A stretch of DNA of 51,912 nt from Mesotaenium endlicherianum (Eukaryota; Streptophyta; Zygnematophyceae; Zygnematales; Mesotaeniaceae). How positions within the stretch are numbered: position 1 is the first letter of the stretch; each line of letters opens with the position of its first letter. Below the pieces are notes generated by a model. That model had not been told where the DNA came from. It saw only the letters and a list, made by a program, of their open reading frames with translations, and did no database searches. Made by a program: the position numbers and the translations under genes. The stretch covers positions 1 through 51,912 of the forward strand of contig WELA01011564.1 of assembly GCA_009602735.1 (NCBI GenBank), read 5' to 3'. This document shows positions 30,915-41,800 of this stretch, piece after piece.

Positions 30915-31860
30915 TTCACCTTAGTGAGACTGTCCACCTGTGTGAGATGCGGCGAGAAGCCCATGGCACGCTCCATCTCCGCAAGGCGCGGCCTGTCAAA
31001 CATGCCAGTCTCCAGGTCGATGACCATCCCGCGCTGATCTTCGACGAAGGCGTCGCTGTCGTAGCGGCTGACAAAAGTTGGCAGCGCGCGAGTGACGTCA
31101 TGCAGGACCTTACACTGCGCCATGGAGGGATGTGGTAGTGCAGTCACGCGCTGGGCCAGACGAGGGGCATTGAGGATGGAGTCGACAGTGCGTGGGTGAC
31201 GTGGATGAGAGGCGGCCAACGCCTCGAGAGTATCTGGCATCACCAGGTTCGTGAAGTAGGCGCGGACACGGTGCGCAAAGGAACCAATCTGAGCAGCGTC
31301 AATGACGGCCTCGCGGCCAACGTAGCTGCTGCAAAGAGCGAAGTCGGCGCTAACATTGGGTCGGTGATCGTGGCGCGCGGCCACGTTCTCCATGACCCAC
31401 GCGAGTGTGTGCGGCGGCTGGCGATCCTCAACAATGTTGAGGACGCGGAGTAAGTGCCAGAAGAGGGCCGTGCGGGGATCGCTGAGCGCCCTGCCATGCC
31501 CGGCTTTGGAGAAGCCCTGGCACTCCCAACCGGCGATGACGAGGTCAATGGGCCCAAGGCGGGTGACATGCTCGACGGTGATGTCGCGGATGTCCATGGG
31601 CCAGTCTGTCTGGGCGCAGCGAAATGCATGCGCGGGAAGGAGGTCTGGGAATCGCTCGTGGCACAACGCCATCTGCCGACGAGCCACTTGCTGGGCCTCA
31701 AGATCAGGATTGACGTAGACGTAGCGGCGCACCGGGATGCCGGCCTGTAAGGTCGCGAGCGATGCCGGCAAAGAGCTCAACGAGGACGATGCCGCCGCGC
31801 CGCTCGTCTAGAGCGTCTGCGCAGATAGGAGTCGGAAGTGGGCGACACCCCATTGCGGGG
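30915..31860 (-). pseudogene. C5 cytosine DNA methyltransferase (retrotransposon-borne)
   Basis: The motifs are in canonical order. Motif I is VLVELFAGI; AGIPVRRYVYVNPDLEA follows with the acidic SAM-binding region. Motif IV is GWECQGFSKAGHG with the catalytic Cys, although Pro-Cys-Gln is Glu-Cys-Gln. Motif VI is WVMENVAAR. The QxRxR motif VIII appears as HRVRAYF. A C-terminal MERAMGFS matches the motif IX-X segment. Motif I and the rest lie in different frames, with a 1-base change near 31760, so this copy cannot make the enzyme from one frame. By family knowledge it transfers methyl groups from SAM to cytosine. In an element it may self-methylate its DNA (inference). Confidence 0.92.
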
Positions 31861-32080
31861 CTGCCGGGCTGAGCGGGCGGCGGGAAGGTACGCTCGGCGC
31901 TATGCGCCATGCGGAGGGCGGCCAGAGCACGGTCTGCGTAGTCACGCGTAAGGCTGGCGATGCAGTCAATGAGCGGCTGCGGACGCTCCTCCCGTGCGTG
32001 GTCCTGGTAGGTGCGCCACCGCAGGCGCGCATCCTGCAAGGCTGTCGGAGAGACAGCGCGGGCCTGACGTCGGGCCGAGG

Positions 32081-33883
32081 CTACGCACAGCTGCTGCCAC
32101 CTGTTGCGCTGGGCGCGGTCAGTCTGGTGCGAGGCGCGTGGGCCAGCTGGTCCAGAACGGGACGCTGAGTCAAGTAGGGGTGTGGGTCGAAGTAGGCCCG
32201 CTGGCGTGCGCGCATGTCTGCAGAGGGGACTGTGCAGATGAAGCGCTCGAAGCTGTCGACCTCCTGCGGGGACTGAACTAACTGGCGAGGGGCCAGCTGG
32301 ACTCGCGGCCGGGGCTGCCCTCGTGGGACGGGCGCATCTCGGGGCTGCCGGAAAGTAGGCATGAGCCGTGTGTGTGCGGCGGCCGCAAATGGGTGGCGAC
32401 TGGGCGGCCTGCTGTCGGTGCGGGCCACCTTGGGAGGAGGTGACCCGGAGGGAACGTCGCCAGCGATGTGGCTGCGAGGGATGCTGGCGCCCGGAGCTGT
32501 AGGAGCCAAAATCACAAAGTGCGCCTCGGAAGAAGTCTGAGCGTTGTCGCCAGCTGAGAGGGGCCGGAAGGGCGGAGTGCGGCGTCGGTCTCGAGTGTCG
32601 TAGTATGGCGGCGTGTCCCCGCGGGCCCGCGTGTCGTCGTAAGGAGGTGTGCGCTCCCTGTCGTCGTAGGGCGGCGTGATGGAGCGGGCTCGCGTCTCGC
32701 GGAGGGGAGTCACCTCTCGCGTCTCGCAAAGGGGTGTTAGTGATTGGGAGCGGCTCGTTTCACGGAGAGGAGTGGTCTCTCGAGCGGGTCTGATGGTCGG
32801 CCAGGCCATGTGCGATGTGCGTAGGTCAGATAGGCGCAGATAGACGGGGTCGTTTCGGGGTGGCTTGCGAACGCTGAGCCTGGGTGCTGGCTGCTGTATG
32901 GAGTGTGTGCCAGCACTAGAGGAGGCCGCGGCAGCCCGGCTTGTCGCAAACAAATGTGCAATGCGGCGACATTCGTGGCTCGTCGAGCAGTTGTGTGACA
33001 CTGGACGGCTGGGTCCAGCGGCGTCGGTGCGAGCCCTGCTGGGCCAGTCGTGTGTCATGGGCTGGTTGGGTGCCCTAAAGCCGGGTGGACCAGTAGGTGC
33101 GCGCTGCCTGCGTGCCGTAGGCGGAGCTGGCGGGGGCTCCTCTGGTGGCGCCGCGCTGAGTACCTCGACGAATGCCTCTGGCAGTTGCTCCCACTGTGTC
33201 TCCACCTCACTCTTGAGGGACTGGTCGTCGGATCTGCCAGGAAAAGCTGCCTGCTGCATGGCCTTGTCCTCGGATGCCGTGGTGCGAGGCTTGGTCTCGC
33301 CGGTCTAATGCGAGGCGTTGTGAGGGGGCGGCTGAGAGTCCATATTGTACTGAATGGCCACGCCAACAGGCACGTCGTGGCGAACGCGGACGTCGGTCCT
33401 CGCGGACGGCTCGCCGCAAGAGGCCGAGACCCCCTGATGAGCCGTAGGAGCTGCGACCGCACCGCGAGCAAGGGCGGCGGCAGAGATGGCTGTGCTGGCC
33501 GTGGCGAGGGCCTCAGTGGCATCGTCCGCCATCTGTTGCATCATCGCGCTGTGGGCAGTGCAGATGCGGATCTGCTCCCTGGCCTCGGCTACCAGGACAT
33601 CCGCCTGCTGCTGCGGCGTGAGGTGGAGCTCGCCACTATGTAGGTCCGGCTCCTTGTCCTGTGGCTCGAGCAGGTCCACCCCCACAGAGATCTCCTTGTC
33701 TTGGGGCCCGTCCTTATTGGTCTTGACCACTGGCCGGCCATCGCCCAGCCCCATGAAGCCATAAAGAGCGGACACAGCTGGGCGGCGATCGACAATGTCA
33801 AGGGGCAAGGATGCGGTGCGCGTCCCTCCTGTCCTCCAGTCGATAGAAGACGCGCTCCGCCCAGTTGTCGACCGCGGCGCCAA
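32081..33883 (-). pseudogene. N-terminal part of the second frame, Pro/Arg-rich
   Basis: The frame overlaps the end of gag-protease by 86 bases in another frame, like a gag/pol shift. One TAG at 33305-33307 interrupts it (NASH*TGE). It includes an Ala-rich helical part (HLTPQQQADVLVAEAREQIR), then low-complexity sequence with tandem Thr-Pro motifs (TPLRET, TPLCET, TPPYDD, TPPYYDT). After a frame change near 32100 it continues in the frame of ALQDARLRWRTYQDHAREE up to DNMT motif I. I know no function for this part; it may be a targeting or scaffolding region. Confidence 0.7.
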
Positions 33884-36800
33884 TGGGAAAGAGCACGTCC
33901 TGCCCTAGGAGCACATCGAAGGACTCGGAAGGAGTGACGAGTGCGTGCCGATGGATGGTTGTCTCGCCTGCTGTGCCTGGGCGCAGAGTGAACAGTAGCG
34001 CTAACCTCGTGCGGCCGGCGACGGTCTCGGACGTGCCGGCGGCGGTGTTAATGCGCGTCGGAGAGTCCTCCAAGTCGGCGGAAGCCAGTCCCAACTGACG
34101 GAAGTAGCGGAGGCTGATGAGAACCGGCTGCGCGCCTGTGTCAAACATGATGCGCTGCGGCGCCTGGGTGTTGACGAGCACGATCCCCTGCAAATTATCC
34201 AAGAACGCGGCGTTAGGAGTGCTGATCATCCTGCGCTCATGCGCAGGGCGCGGGGGCGCGGATCGCACAGCGGTGGCGGCATCAGGCGTCGGCCTCCTAG
34301 CGGCAGTGCGCAACGTGGCTCTGCGCGACTGGAGCATCAGCTGAGCGGCCTGCCTCGTTGCCTCCATGGAGAAGCCGAGCTCTGCGAAGGAGACCGCTGG
34401 CATGCGATGCAGTGCTAGAGAGATGACTCGGCGCTGAGCTGCACCGTCGTCATAGGCGAAGCGAGCGCATGTCGGCTCTGCTGAGGTCGTGGAGGGCTCT
34501 AGGATGCGGAAGGAACGGGGCAACCGCGGTGCCTCCTCCGTCCGCCGTCCCTGGTCTGGCCCGGCGCGCTTCTGCGGAACAACGGGCCGACTGGCCGGTG
34601 CTACGAGCGTGTGCTGGCGGCTCGCGCGCCCGACTGCGGAGCGGTTGCCGAGTGGCTGCGCGCGTGCGCAGCAGGCCAGAATGGCCGCTGCTGGCGCAGC
34701 NNNNNNNNNNNNNNNNNNNNNNNNNNNNNNNNNNNNNNNNNNNNNNNNNNNNNNNNNNNNNNNNNNNNNNNNNNNNNNNNNNNNNNNNNNNNNNNNNNNN
34801 NNNNNNNNNNNNNNNNNNNNNNNNNNNNNNNNNNNNNNNNNNNNNNNNNNNNNNNNNNNNNNNNNNNNNNNNNNNNNNNNNNNNNNNNNNNNNNNNNNNN
34901 NNNNNNNNNNNNNNNNNNNNNNNNNNNNNNNNNNNNNNNNNNNNNNNNNNNNNNNNNNNNNNNNNNNNNNNNNNNNNNNNNNNNNNNNNNNNNNNNNNNN
35001 NNNNNNNNNNNNNNNNNNNNNNNNNNNNNNNNNNNNNNNNNNNNNNNNNNNNNNNNNNNNNNNNNNNNNNNNNNNNNNNNNNNNNNNNNNNNNNNNNNNN
35101 NNNNNNNNNNNNNNNNNNNNNNNNNNNNNNNNNNNNNNNNNNNNNNNNNNNNNNNNNNNNNNNNNNNNNNNNNNNNNNNNNNNNNNNNNNNNNNNNNNNN
35201 NNNNNNNNNNNNNNNNNNNNNNNNNNNNNNNNNNNNNNNNNNNNNNNNNNNNNNNNNNNNNNNNNNNNNNNNNNNNNNNNNNNNNNNNNNNNNNNNNNNN
35301 NNNNNNNNNNNNNNNNNNNNNNNNNNNNNNNNNNNNNNNNNNNNNNNNNNNNNNNNNNNNNNNNNNNNNNNNNNNNNNNNNNNNNNNNNNNNNNNNNNNN
35401 NNNNNNNNNNNNNNNNNNNNNNNNNNNNNNNNNNNNNNNNNNNNNNNNNNNNNNNNNNNNNNNNNNNNNNNNNNNNNNNNNNNNNNNNNNNNNNNNNNNN
35501 NNNNNNNNNNNNNGGCCGTCGCTGCGCTGGCCGTGCGGGACTGCGCGCACGCGCCACTTGGCAACGCGTGGGTGCAACTGCTGTGCGCAGCTGCAGCTGC
35601 TGCTGTGACGACGTTGTGGCATCGCCGGGTGCGCCGCGGACCTGGCAGCGCAGTGCGCTGGGCGAGCGTGTGAGCCAGCGTGCGTGCGTGCATGCTGCTG
35701 TTGGCAGAGGCGGCCCCGCCTGCCGTGCACGTGCCATGTGGCGGGTTCTGCTGGAGCCTGCTGTCTGCAGCAGCCAGCGGGGACCGGCTGTCCCTGCCTG
35801 TGCGCAGAGCTGTGCACGGGCGTGTCACACGGACGGAGAGGGAGGCTGCGGCAGGACCAGCTGTAGCCATGCACGCCGCCAGGTTCCCCCGTCCCTGCCT
35901 GCCAGCTATCGCTACGCGGGCTGACGGGAGGCCTGCTAGTGCCGGCAGGAAAGCGCAAGCCAGGGGCTCTGTCGAGGCCCCAGCTGGCGTACGGGCTGGC
36001 CCGCGTGCGCGCGAGCTCGCGTCGGGAGATGGTGTAACCGCGCAGTCGTGCAGCCTGTCATCCGGCAGTTTGTTGGGACTCCGGCTGTCGCTACTGACAG
36101 TTGTCAGAGCGGTGCGCACAAGGCTAGCAGGGCTGCCTGTGCGGGCGCCTGTAGCTCCGGCAGCGGGCACTACGTTGTAACGCGGACGTGCGCGGGGTTG
36201 CGGCGCTGCCGCTGAGCTTGATGTGTGCGCTGAAGCTGTGCGTGCGCCAACTGTCAGTGCCGTGGCGTAGGACGGTGGAGCGGACGCAAGGAGTGCTCTG
36301 CACGTGTCATAGTTATCGACGTTGAAGAGGCCACGGAGTCTAGCGATCTCCGCGTTGGCCTCCACGAGGGCGTCGCTGACGTTGTCGAAGCTGCAGTAGT
36401 CGGCTCCAGGCATCAGTGCGGCGTCCGTCGTGGCCGTAGCTGCTGTCATCGCGGGGCGGCCACTCGTACGAGGGTTGCGTGTTCCTCGCTGTCCTGCTGA
36501 AGGCATAGGGTCGTCTCGTGCGCGTCCGTTCTCGACGTCGCGCTTCTTCTGCAGACAGACAATCTGCAGGTGGCTGGCCATGCCACAATAGGTGCAGTCG
36601 CCGGGCTTGCCATTTTGCGCGAGAGTGCAGTTCTGGCGTGAGTGGCCCGTCTTCCCGCAGGACCAGCAGGGATCGCTCGTAGTGGCCGCCATGGAAATGC
36701 GGCCACGCGTAGCTCCGCGCTGCTGCGTCTGCTGGGGCACCTGAGAGCGTTGAGGTTGCTGCTGCTGCGACTGGGGCTGGCGGGCAGGCGTCGTGCGCGT

Positions 36801-37640
36801 CGTAGAAGACGGCAGCACTGAGGCCTCCTGGCGCACGCCTGTGGATGCTAAGCCCACACGATCGCTAATGTTGCTCCGTGCGGCGGCCAAGCTCTGCTTC
36901 TCAACGGAGAGGTAGGCCTACTCTAGAGAATACTCTGAACCGTGGCGGTCGATGAGGGGGGCTACGGCCCTCTTCCTGAGACGCGGCTCGACGGCGCGCA
37001 AGAAGATCTCCGCGGCCTCCCGGTCAGTGACAGTGCCGACATCGCGGCGATGGTGCACCAAGCGGCGGTACATCATGCGAATAGGCTCGTTCTTGCGCCG
37101 GAAGAAATGGTGCAGCTTGTACACCTTCTCTTCAGTTGCAGCCTAGAACTCTGTCTTCAGGATGTTCTAGAAGGCTTGCACTGGATCAGCTAGCAGGGTC
37201 GCCACTGGTGGGTCACCCACAAGCTCAGTGCGGGTCCGGAGCTCGGCCTCCTTCTCACGGAAGGTGTCGCGGGCCTCGTGCGAGAGGTAGCGCATAAGCG
37301 TGTCGAAGACGTCGCGCTTAGTCAGCATGGGTGTCTTGAGCTTTGCAGCCGCGAAGTCAGCCTGAAACTCCGAGATGGTATCTTCCAGATCACAGGTGCC
37401 TGGCCTATCGCTGAAGCGGTAGGCAGACCTGTCAGTCTTGACCTCGTGGTCACCTGCCATGGGATACCGAAAATCGTAGTGAGCCCTCCAGGGAAATGGC
37501 TCAGAAGCAACTGTTGTATGCTGGGGAGCAGGTTGCTCTTCTTTGGCAGGTTCAGTGATAGTGCTGAGATCTGAGTCTGAGTCTTCTCCACTAACCCCTT
37601 CGTAGTATGGGTGATAAGAAAGCCCACTACGAGTAGGCAT
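33798..37640 (-). pseudogene. Gag with two zinc knuckles, and aspartic protease
   Basis: The frame opens at ATG 37640 (MPTRSGLSYHPYYEG). The gag core follows (FDTLMRYLSHEARDTF, LHHFFRRKNEPIRMMYRRL), then two CCHC knuckles (CWSCGKTGHSRQNC and CTYCGMASHLQIVC), a long Ala/Arg-rich spacer crossing the N gap, and a retropepsin (IMFDTGAQPVLIS, LLGQDVLFPIGA). It ends with TGA at 33798. TAG codons at 37167, 37143 and 36918 fall where Gln fits (QAF*NIL, TEF*AAT, SLE*AYL). Gag packages the RNA, the knuckles bind nucleic acid and the protease matures the polyprotein. The frame stays open across 34701-35513 only because N is uninformative. Confidence 0.9.
34701..35513. other. Assembly gap (813 N)
   Basis: A run of N inside the GC-rich spacer between the gag zinc knuckles and the protease. 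The flanks are Ala/Arg-coding and low-complexity, probably a repeat that could not be assembled. Confidence 0.98.
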
Positions 37641-37760
37641 ACGCTGAAGGTTCTAATTGCTTGCAGGCAAAGAGAGATCTTTTAGAATTAAGGGATGTGT
37701 ACTCTCCAGAGTGAGCACCTCAAGACTGTAATCTGGTAGGAAAACAACTAACGGAGGAGG
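37641..37760 (-). other. 5' leader of the DNMT element, shortened
   Basis: It holds the 65-bp block shared with 27113-27178. About 300 bp of leader that follows the LTR at 27488-27179 are absent here, along with the last bases of the LTR (TGACTACA), so the primer-binding site region is deleted. Confidence 0.6.
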
Positions 37761-38375
37761 CTCTAGGAGTCTCTCCTATGTCCACTAATGTGTACAAGGC
37801 ATGTACTAGCATTCCTATAGGCTAAGCATAACTCAAACCAATCAAAGCAAGGTGCGTACGATATGCTACGTGGTCCTCATTGGCCGAGCTTTCCTTGGGT
37901 GATTCTACCTAGATAGCGCCTCAAAAGTGGATTTGGAAATTGAGGAAGGTTCCTCTAGGAGTAGGTGATGCAGTCACCAAGTTATAGCCTCAATGATGCA
38001 CATGTACTATGGAAATGCAAAGCTTTTGTAGGCTAAGGGCTCGCGGATTTGTGCGCACAAAGCTTGGGGTCACGAAGAGCCAACAATGTCACCTTTGGGG
38101 ACATTGAGTCACAAATTGGGCTTTGGGGAAGTTTCGATAGGGACCGGTAGGTGATGCGGACTAGATCGCACCTATCTCGCTCAATACTTGACCAAATGAC
38201 GAAATTGGCGTCATTCGAAAGATGCTTCGACGCGCTACACGTTGGTGACTTGGAAATCTAGAAAAGGTCAACATACGGATGCGTAAAGTCAATGCAAAGT
38301 CGGCATTCCTAGGTTGATGTTTCGCACATGTGGAGCTTGTTTTATACGACAACCTCGACTCAATAAGTCATGACA
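37761..38375 (-). repeat. 5' LTR of the DNMT element
   Basis: It aligns with the 3' LTR (27489-28625) once the solo LTR there is removed. The outer end is ...AAGTCATGACA at 38375. The inner end is incomplete. It still has the single GTGGA site (37927-37931) into which the solo LTR inserted in the other copy. Confidence 0.9.
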
Positions 38376-38936
38376 CGCAGCAAAGCCATTATGATCCTTT
38401 TGTCCTCCTGTTGAGACCGATACATGCTCGCCATCTGCGATTGCATTTGCACAGATAATGCTCCCGTATCTACTTTTTGAGGTGGGGACCCAACAATCGC
38501 AGCAGCAGCAGTGGCATTCAATCGGTGAGTAGTGTTCTCAACATTCCCTCTTGCCCCTGCAGCAGCACTTCCTGCCATATTCAGCCGGCACATTGAGTTG
38601 TACAGCAGGAGGCGGGTTCAGAACATTGGCCCCTTTGGCCATACGTTCGTTGATAGTGCGCTCGTCCCCTGGCTGTCCTTCCCTCCATTCTTTGTCTTCA
38701 GTAGTTTTTGCTAATTGTTCGGCTTATAATTTGACTCCCCCCTCCTCAGCCTGCTACGTTGCGACCGCGGCAATAGCAGCTGCCTTATCTGCAGCCTCTC
38801 TAGCTGCAGTATCTGCCACTGCTTCAAAATAGGTACGGGTTCCTGCTACATGGCTTTCAACCTGGTTTTTGACATTTTCGTTATCCTGATTCTCCGTGTC
38901 TCGAGAGTTGCTAGTTTGAGATCTTGTCCTTACCAT
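38376..38936 (-). pseudogene. Gag N-terminal fragment of another retroelement
   Basis: It begins MVRTRSQTSNSRDTE and continues with an Ala-rich coiled stretch (AVADTAAREAADKAAAIAA), then TAG at 38754 and a TAA about 14 codons on. After a frame change it ends MASMYRSQQEDKRIIMALL, cut off at the LTR of the DNMT element (38375). The MVRTRS start and the acidic/Ala-rich helix are typical of plant-type Ty3 gag. The DNMT element may have landed in this gag, but the other half is not seen beyond its far LTR. Confidence 0.6.
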
Positions 38937-39227
38937 ACAAAGAAGACCGTGATAACCGCTCCAATACGATTGAAATGAATCGACTTACCAATAGACAATT
39001 AACAAGTAATGAAAATATTTGTATCAGCAAGTAATTTTTATGGCATTTTATGTTAGCTAATAAACAGCAAAGGACAAACGTACTAGCGGCGGACAATACT
39101 CGCAAGTCATATGCAAGTAAACAAGCATCATTAATGCAATCAGTAAACTCATACATAAGCAAGGCTAAAAGACAGTGCGTATCAATGGCTTCTCGTTTTG
39201 GAGTCAAATATCTCTCAGTAAGCTTTA

Positions 39228-39556
39228 CAAGAGAGTTGGCCTCGTTTCCAAATGCCAATCCTAGCATATGTACATGGAATGAGTTTAATGTTCAACGGTC
39301 AGTGCGATGGCATCGCCTACCCGAGAGGTAACCACGTTAGTAGGACCTTCGTTAACCAAATCCATTACCATCTCCCATCATCCCGAATCGCCTTTTATCC
39401 TAAGGATGTCATTTGGCCATTCATCTAGCATATCACACTTAGATGCATATCTAGGCAGTTTGCTGCTACCGAGTACGGAAGTCAGCTGGTTGTCAAAGAA
39501 TGTGTCAACAAGTTGACCTAAGTTGACTTCAGCCTGCTGCTCTCGGCTGAGTCATT
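39228..39556. repeat. Inverted repeat, left arm
   Basis: It is the reverse complement, with scattered differences, of 44547-44886. Shared blocks include tttggaaacgaggcca and ccgagagcagcagg. The arms are about 5 kb apart. They may be two copies of a dispersed repeat in opposite orientation or the ends of one element. Confidence 0.88.
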
Positions 39557-41190
39557 AAAATGATGAACTTATAAAGTCCAGCAGACTCAATATTGTCGTG
39601 CCTAACGGTGTCCGTCCCTCGGCACGTGCGTGGCCTTTCAGCACGTGTGCCTTCGACCTGGTCGATGTGTCGGTGGCCCTCCTCACGTGCGGGCAAACAT
39701 GGTCGATCGATCTTTGCACGTGTGTCGGTGACAAGCCTTACCAGGGTTAACCCATCCCTGGGGCCTGAACTTGTACCATGCAACCATGACCAGGGCAACG
39801 TTCTCCTTCACCCAGCTCTCACCGTCTGCTTATCCTAGGACTTTAGCAGAAAATTTTAAAATTACCTGCCTTGCCTTGATTCCTCTTACAAGGACGGAAG
39901 TCTCTTACTTCCACATAGGCTTTATGCCTTAAGGTTCTTGAGTTCACAGGCGAGCAAATTGTGGTTTGCAAAAATCACGCTCTAAGCAGCTTGACATACA
40001 ACGTCAGGTTTAGAGAAAATCGCCCTTCAGGCTTTCACTTAACTTTCGCAAGTCACAGCTTACAAAACTCTGAAACTACACTATGCTGGCCTGGGTCAAG
40101 CTCTTCACTTAACATCGCGCCTTAGCGGCTCTTCACTACCAGGCTAGGCTCACTCAGTTCTTCACTGAGAGCTTTATCTGTCAATACTACTCTCTCTCTT
40201 TGAGATACAAATGCAACTTCTGAGAACCTGGAAACTAACACACAACTCACCATTTTAAGGCTGCTATACACACACTTGTGGCGTTCGGCCAAATCTGTGC
40301 TAATCTCCTAGCAGATTCTATTATGCAGTCCTCCTGCTGTCAATAGTGAGATTCCCTCTTGGGAACTCCTACAATCCTAACTTATCTATGATACACTGAG
40401 AAGAATCTTCAGCGTCGGCAGAAGCGTGGGGCCTCGGCCCTCCAATGGCCTTGAGAACTCCTTCTTCTTTGCGCCCTTCTTCTCCTTCCTTCTGCTTCCT
40501 CTGCTTCCTCTGCTTCTTGGCAAAAGTGCGTGAGAGTGAATGACATGTCTCAGGCAAGATTCGCACCTTTTGCAGGCACCACACAGCGTCATCATTCGAG
40601 AATGCCGTGCTTAGTCACAAAGCTTAGCTGCATGTCGCTTCTGCCTAGCCATGCTCAACTCAAACTCGTAGTCACTCACCATGCATGCACACCTCGTGAC
40701 TGTCGCGTGTGGCTGCTTGGCTTCTCAGCTCGTAGTCACGCCTAATTGGCTCATGGCTAAGAACTCCTGCACGGTGTGTACAAGCAAATGCCACTTGCTC
40801 AAGATTCCCACTCGGGCGGCCGTAATCTATCTTGGCAATGCGGTCGTGACCTGGCTTAATCTGCCAGTCACGCAGTACCGGACTTGGTACCTGCTGGGCG
40901 GCTCATCACTGATCCCCAGCTTCAAGTCTTGCGGCTGTCTATGCTGTCAAAACCTCCTCCATTGCTGGGTGTGGGGTACATTGACATTGGCCCCTTGCCA
41001 ATGGTCTTGATGCTGACATAATCGCTGATTGCGACGAAATCAGTCAAGTGGTCGGTGAGTCAACGTTGACTTTTCGTACTCGGGTGGCCGTAGCGCTGCG
41101 CGTGTGGCACCGTCAAACGGATAGTAGTTGCAACAATATTACATCAAGGGGGACACGCAGTTCACAGGTTGGTTACCTGTCTAGCCGGGA
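39557..41190. other. No gene recognised
   Basis: Mixed-composition sequence between the inverted repeat and the chromodomain remnant. Short open frames are present but show no recognisable motif. It is probably decayed transposon sequence. Confidence 0.4.
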
Positions 41191-41199
41191 CCGGTCCCC

Positions 41200-41412
41200 G
41201 CTGTCCAGGATGTTGATCCTGAAGATTATGAGGTAGAAGGGATTTTAGACGCTCGCTTGGTCCGTCAATCATCTAAATATGTCATGAAATAACTGGTCAT
41301 ATGGAAGGGTTACGATGCCTCTGGGGACACCTAGGAATATAAAGACCATTTGATCAATGCCAAAAGGGCGTTGAAACGCTTTTACCTTCGGGCGGCTGGG
41401 ACACCCCCTTAA
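41200..41412 (+). pseudogene. Chromodomain remnant of a Ty3/gypsy element
   Basis: One frame reads DPEDYEVEGILDARLVRQSS, then stop (TAA), LVIWKGYDASGDT, stop (TAG), EYKDHLINAKRALKRFYLR. This is the chromodomain pattern (YEVExIldxR...WKGYxxxxxTWE) at the end of pol, with the Trp of TWE turned into TAG. No integrase is recognisable upstream. Confidence 0.85.
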
Positions 41413-41475
41413 CTGTCATTTCAGTTAACAGGGGAACGTGACAGGAGGTCTTGTCTCCATTTAAGTTGAGGGGAA

Positions 41476-41760
41476 TGTGCCGATTAGGTGACATTTAGGC
41501 GACAGGAACGTGACAATTAAGTGTCAGCATAGTCACAGATGTGACAGCCAGGCCCACCTTAAGCTAAGTTGGAGGGTGTGCACCACTCGGAAGGAGGAAG
41601 GGACCAGCACATAAACAAATTACTTAACCCACCCTGCACACATTCATTTGCTTATTGTCATCGCGCTACAGCCCCATTAACTCCTAGTACCCACCCTGTA
41701 AGATAAAGGGAACGGACCCGCCATAATAGTACCAACTTACTTCTCTTCCTGCATCTCTTG
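41476..41760 (+). repeat. Probable LTR between a pol end and a gag start
   Basis: After a purine-rich stretch (gttgaggggaa) the sequence starts TGTGCCGATTAGG. It lies between the chromodomain remnant and a gag start. By position it is an LTR, but no second copy is present in the window and the right border is uncertain. Confidence 0.5.
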
Positions 41761-41800
41761 TGACATTCAAGGAGATCCAACTAGCTTGTGTCTTGGTTAA

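Larger units (their letters stand above)
27489..38375 (-). mobile_element. Ty3/gypsy element carrying a DNA methyltransferase and a PHD-finger integrase
   Basis: Element of about 10.9 kb with family LTRs at both ends (27489-28625 and 37761-38375). On the minus strand the order is LTR, leader, gag-zinc knuckles-protease, a second overlapping frame with a Pro-rich region and a C5 DNMT, RT start, [RT/RNase H deleted], integrase, PHD finger, 3' untranslated region, LTR. The coding part is GC-rich, unlike its AT-rich surroundings. This copy is inactive: RT is deleted, three frame changes affect the second frame, and there are eight in-frame TAG codons. An N gap (34701-35513) interrupts gag. Flanking bases (gtgca and cgcag) show no clear target duplication. 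Confidence 0.93.

Noticed and set aside
34450..35958. Large open frames on both strands across the second gap
   Set aside because: The N run creates them. Only the minus-strand gag-protease frame has real domains on both sides.
28778..37640. Nuclear recoding of TAG to Gln as the main explanation for the stops
   Set aside because: Host exons and the 754-codon chromovirus frame contain no TAG. CHG-context deamination explains the pattern more simply. It is kept as the alternative in the finding.
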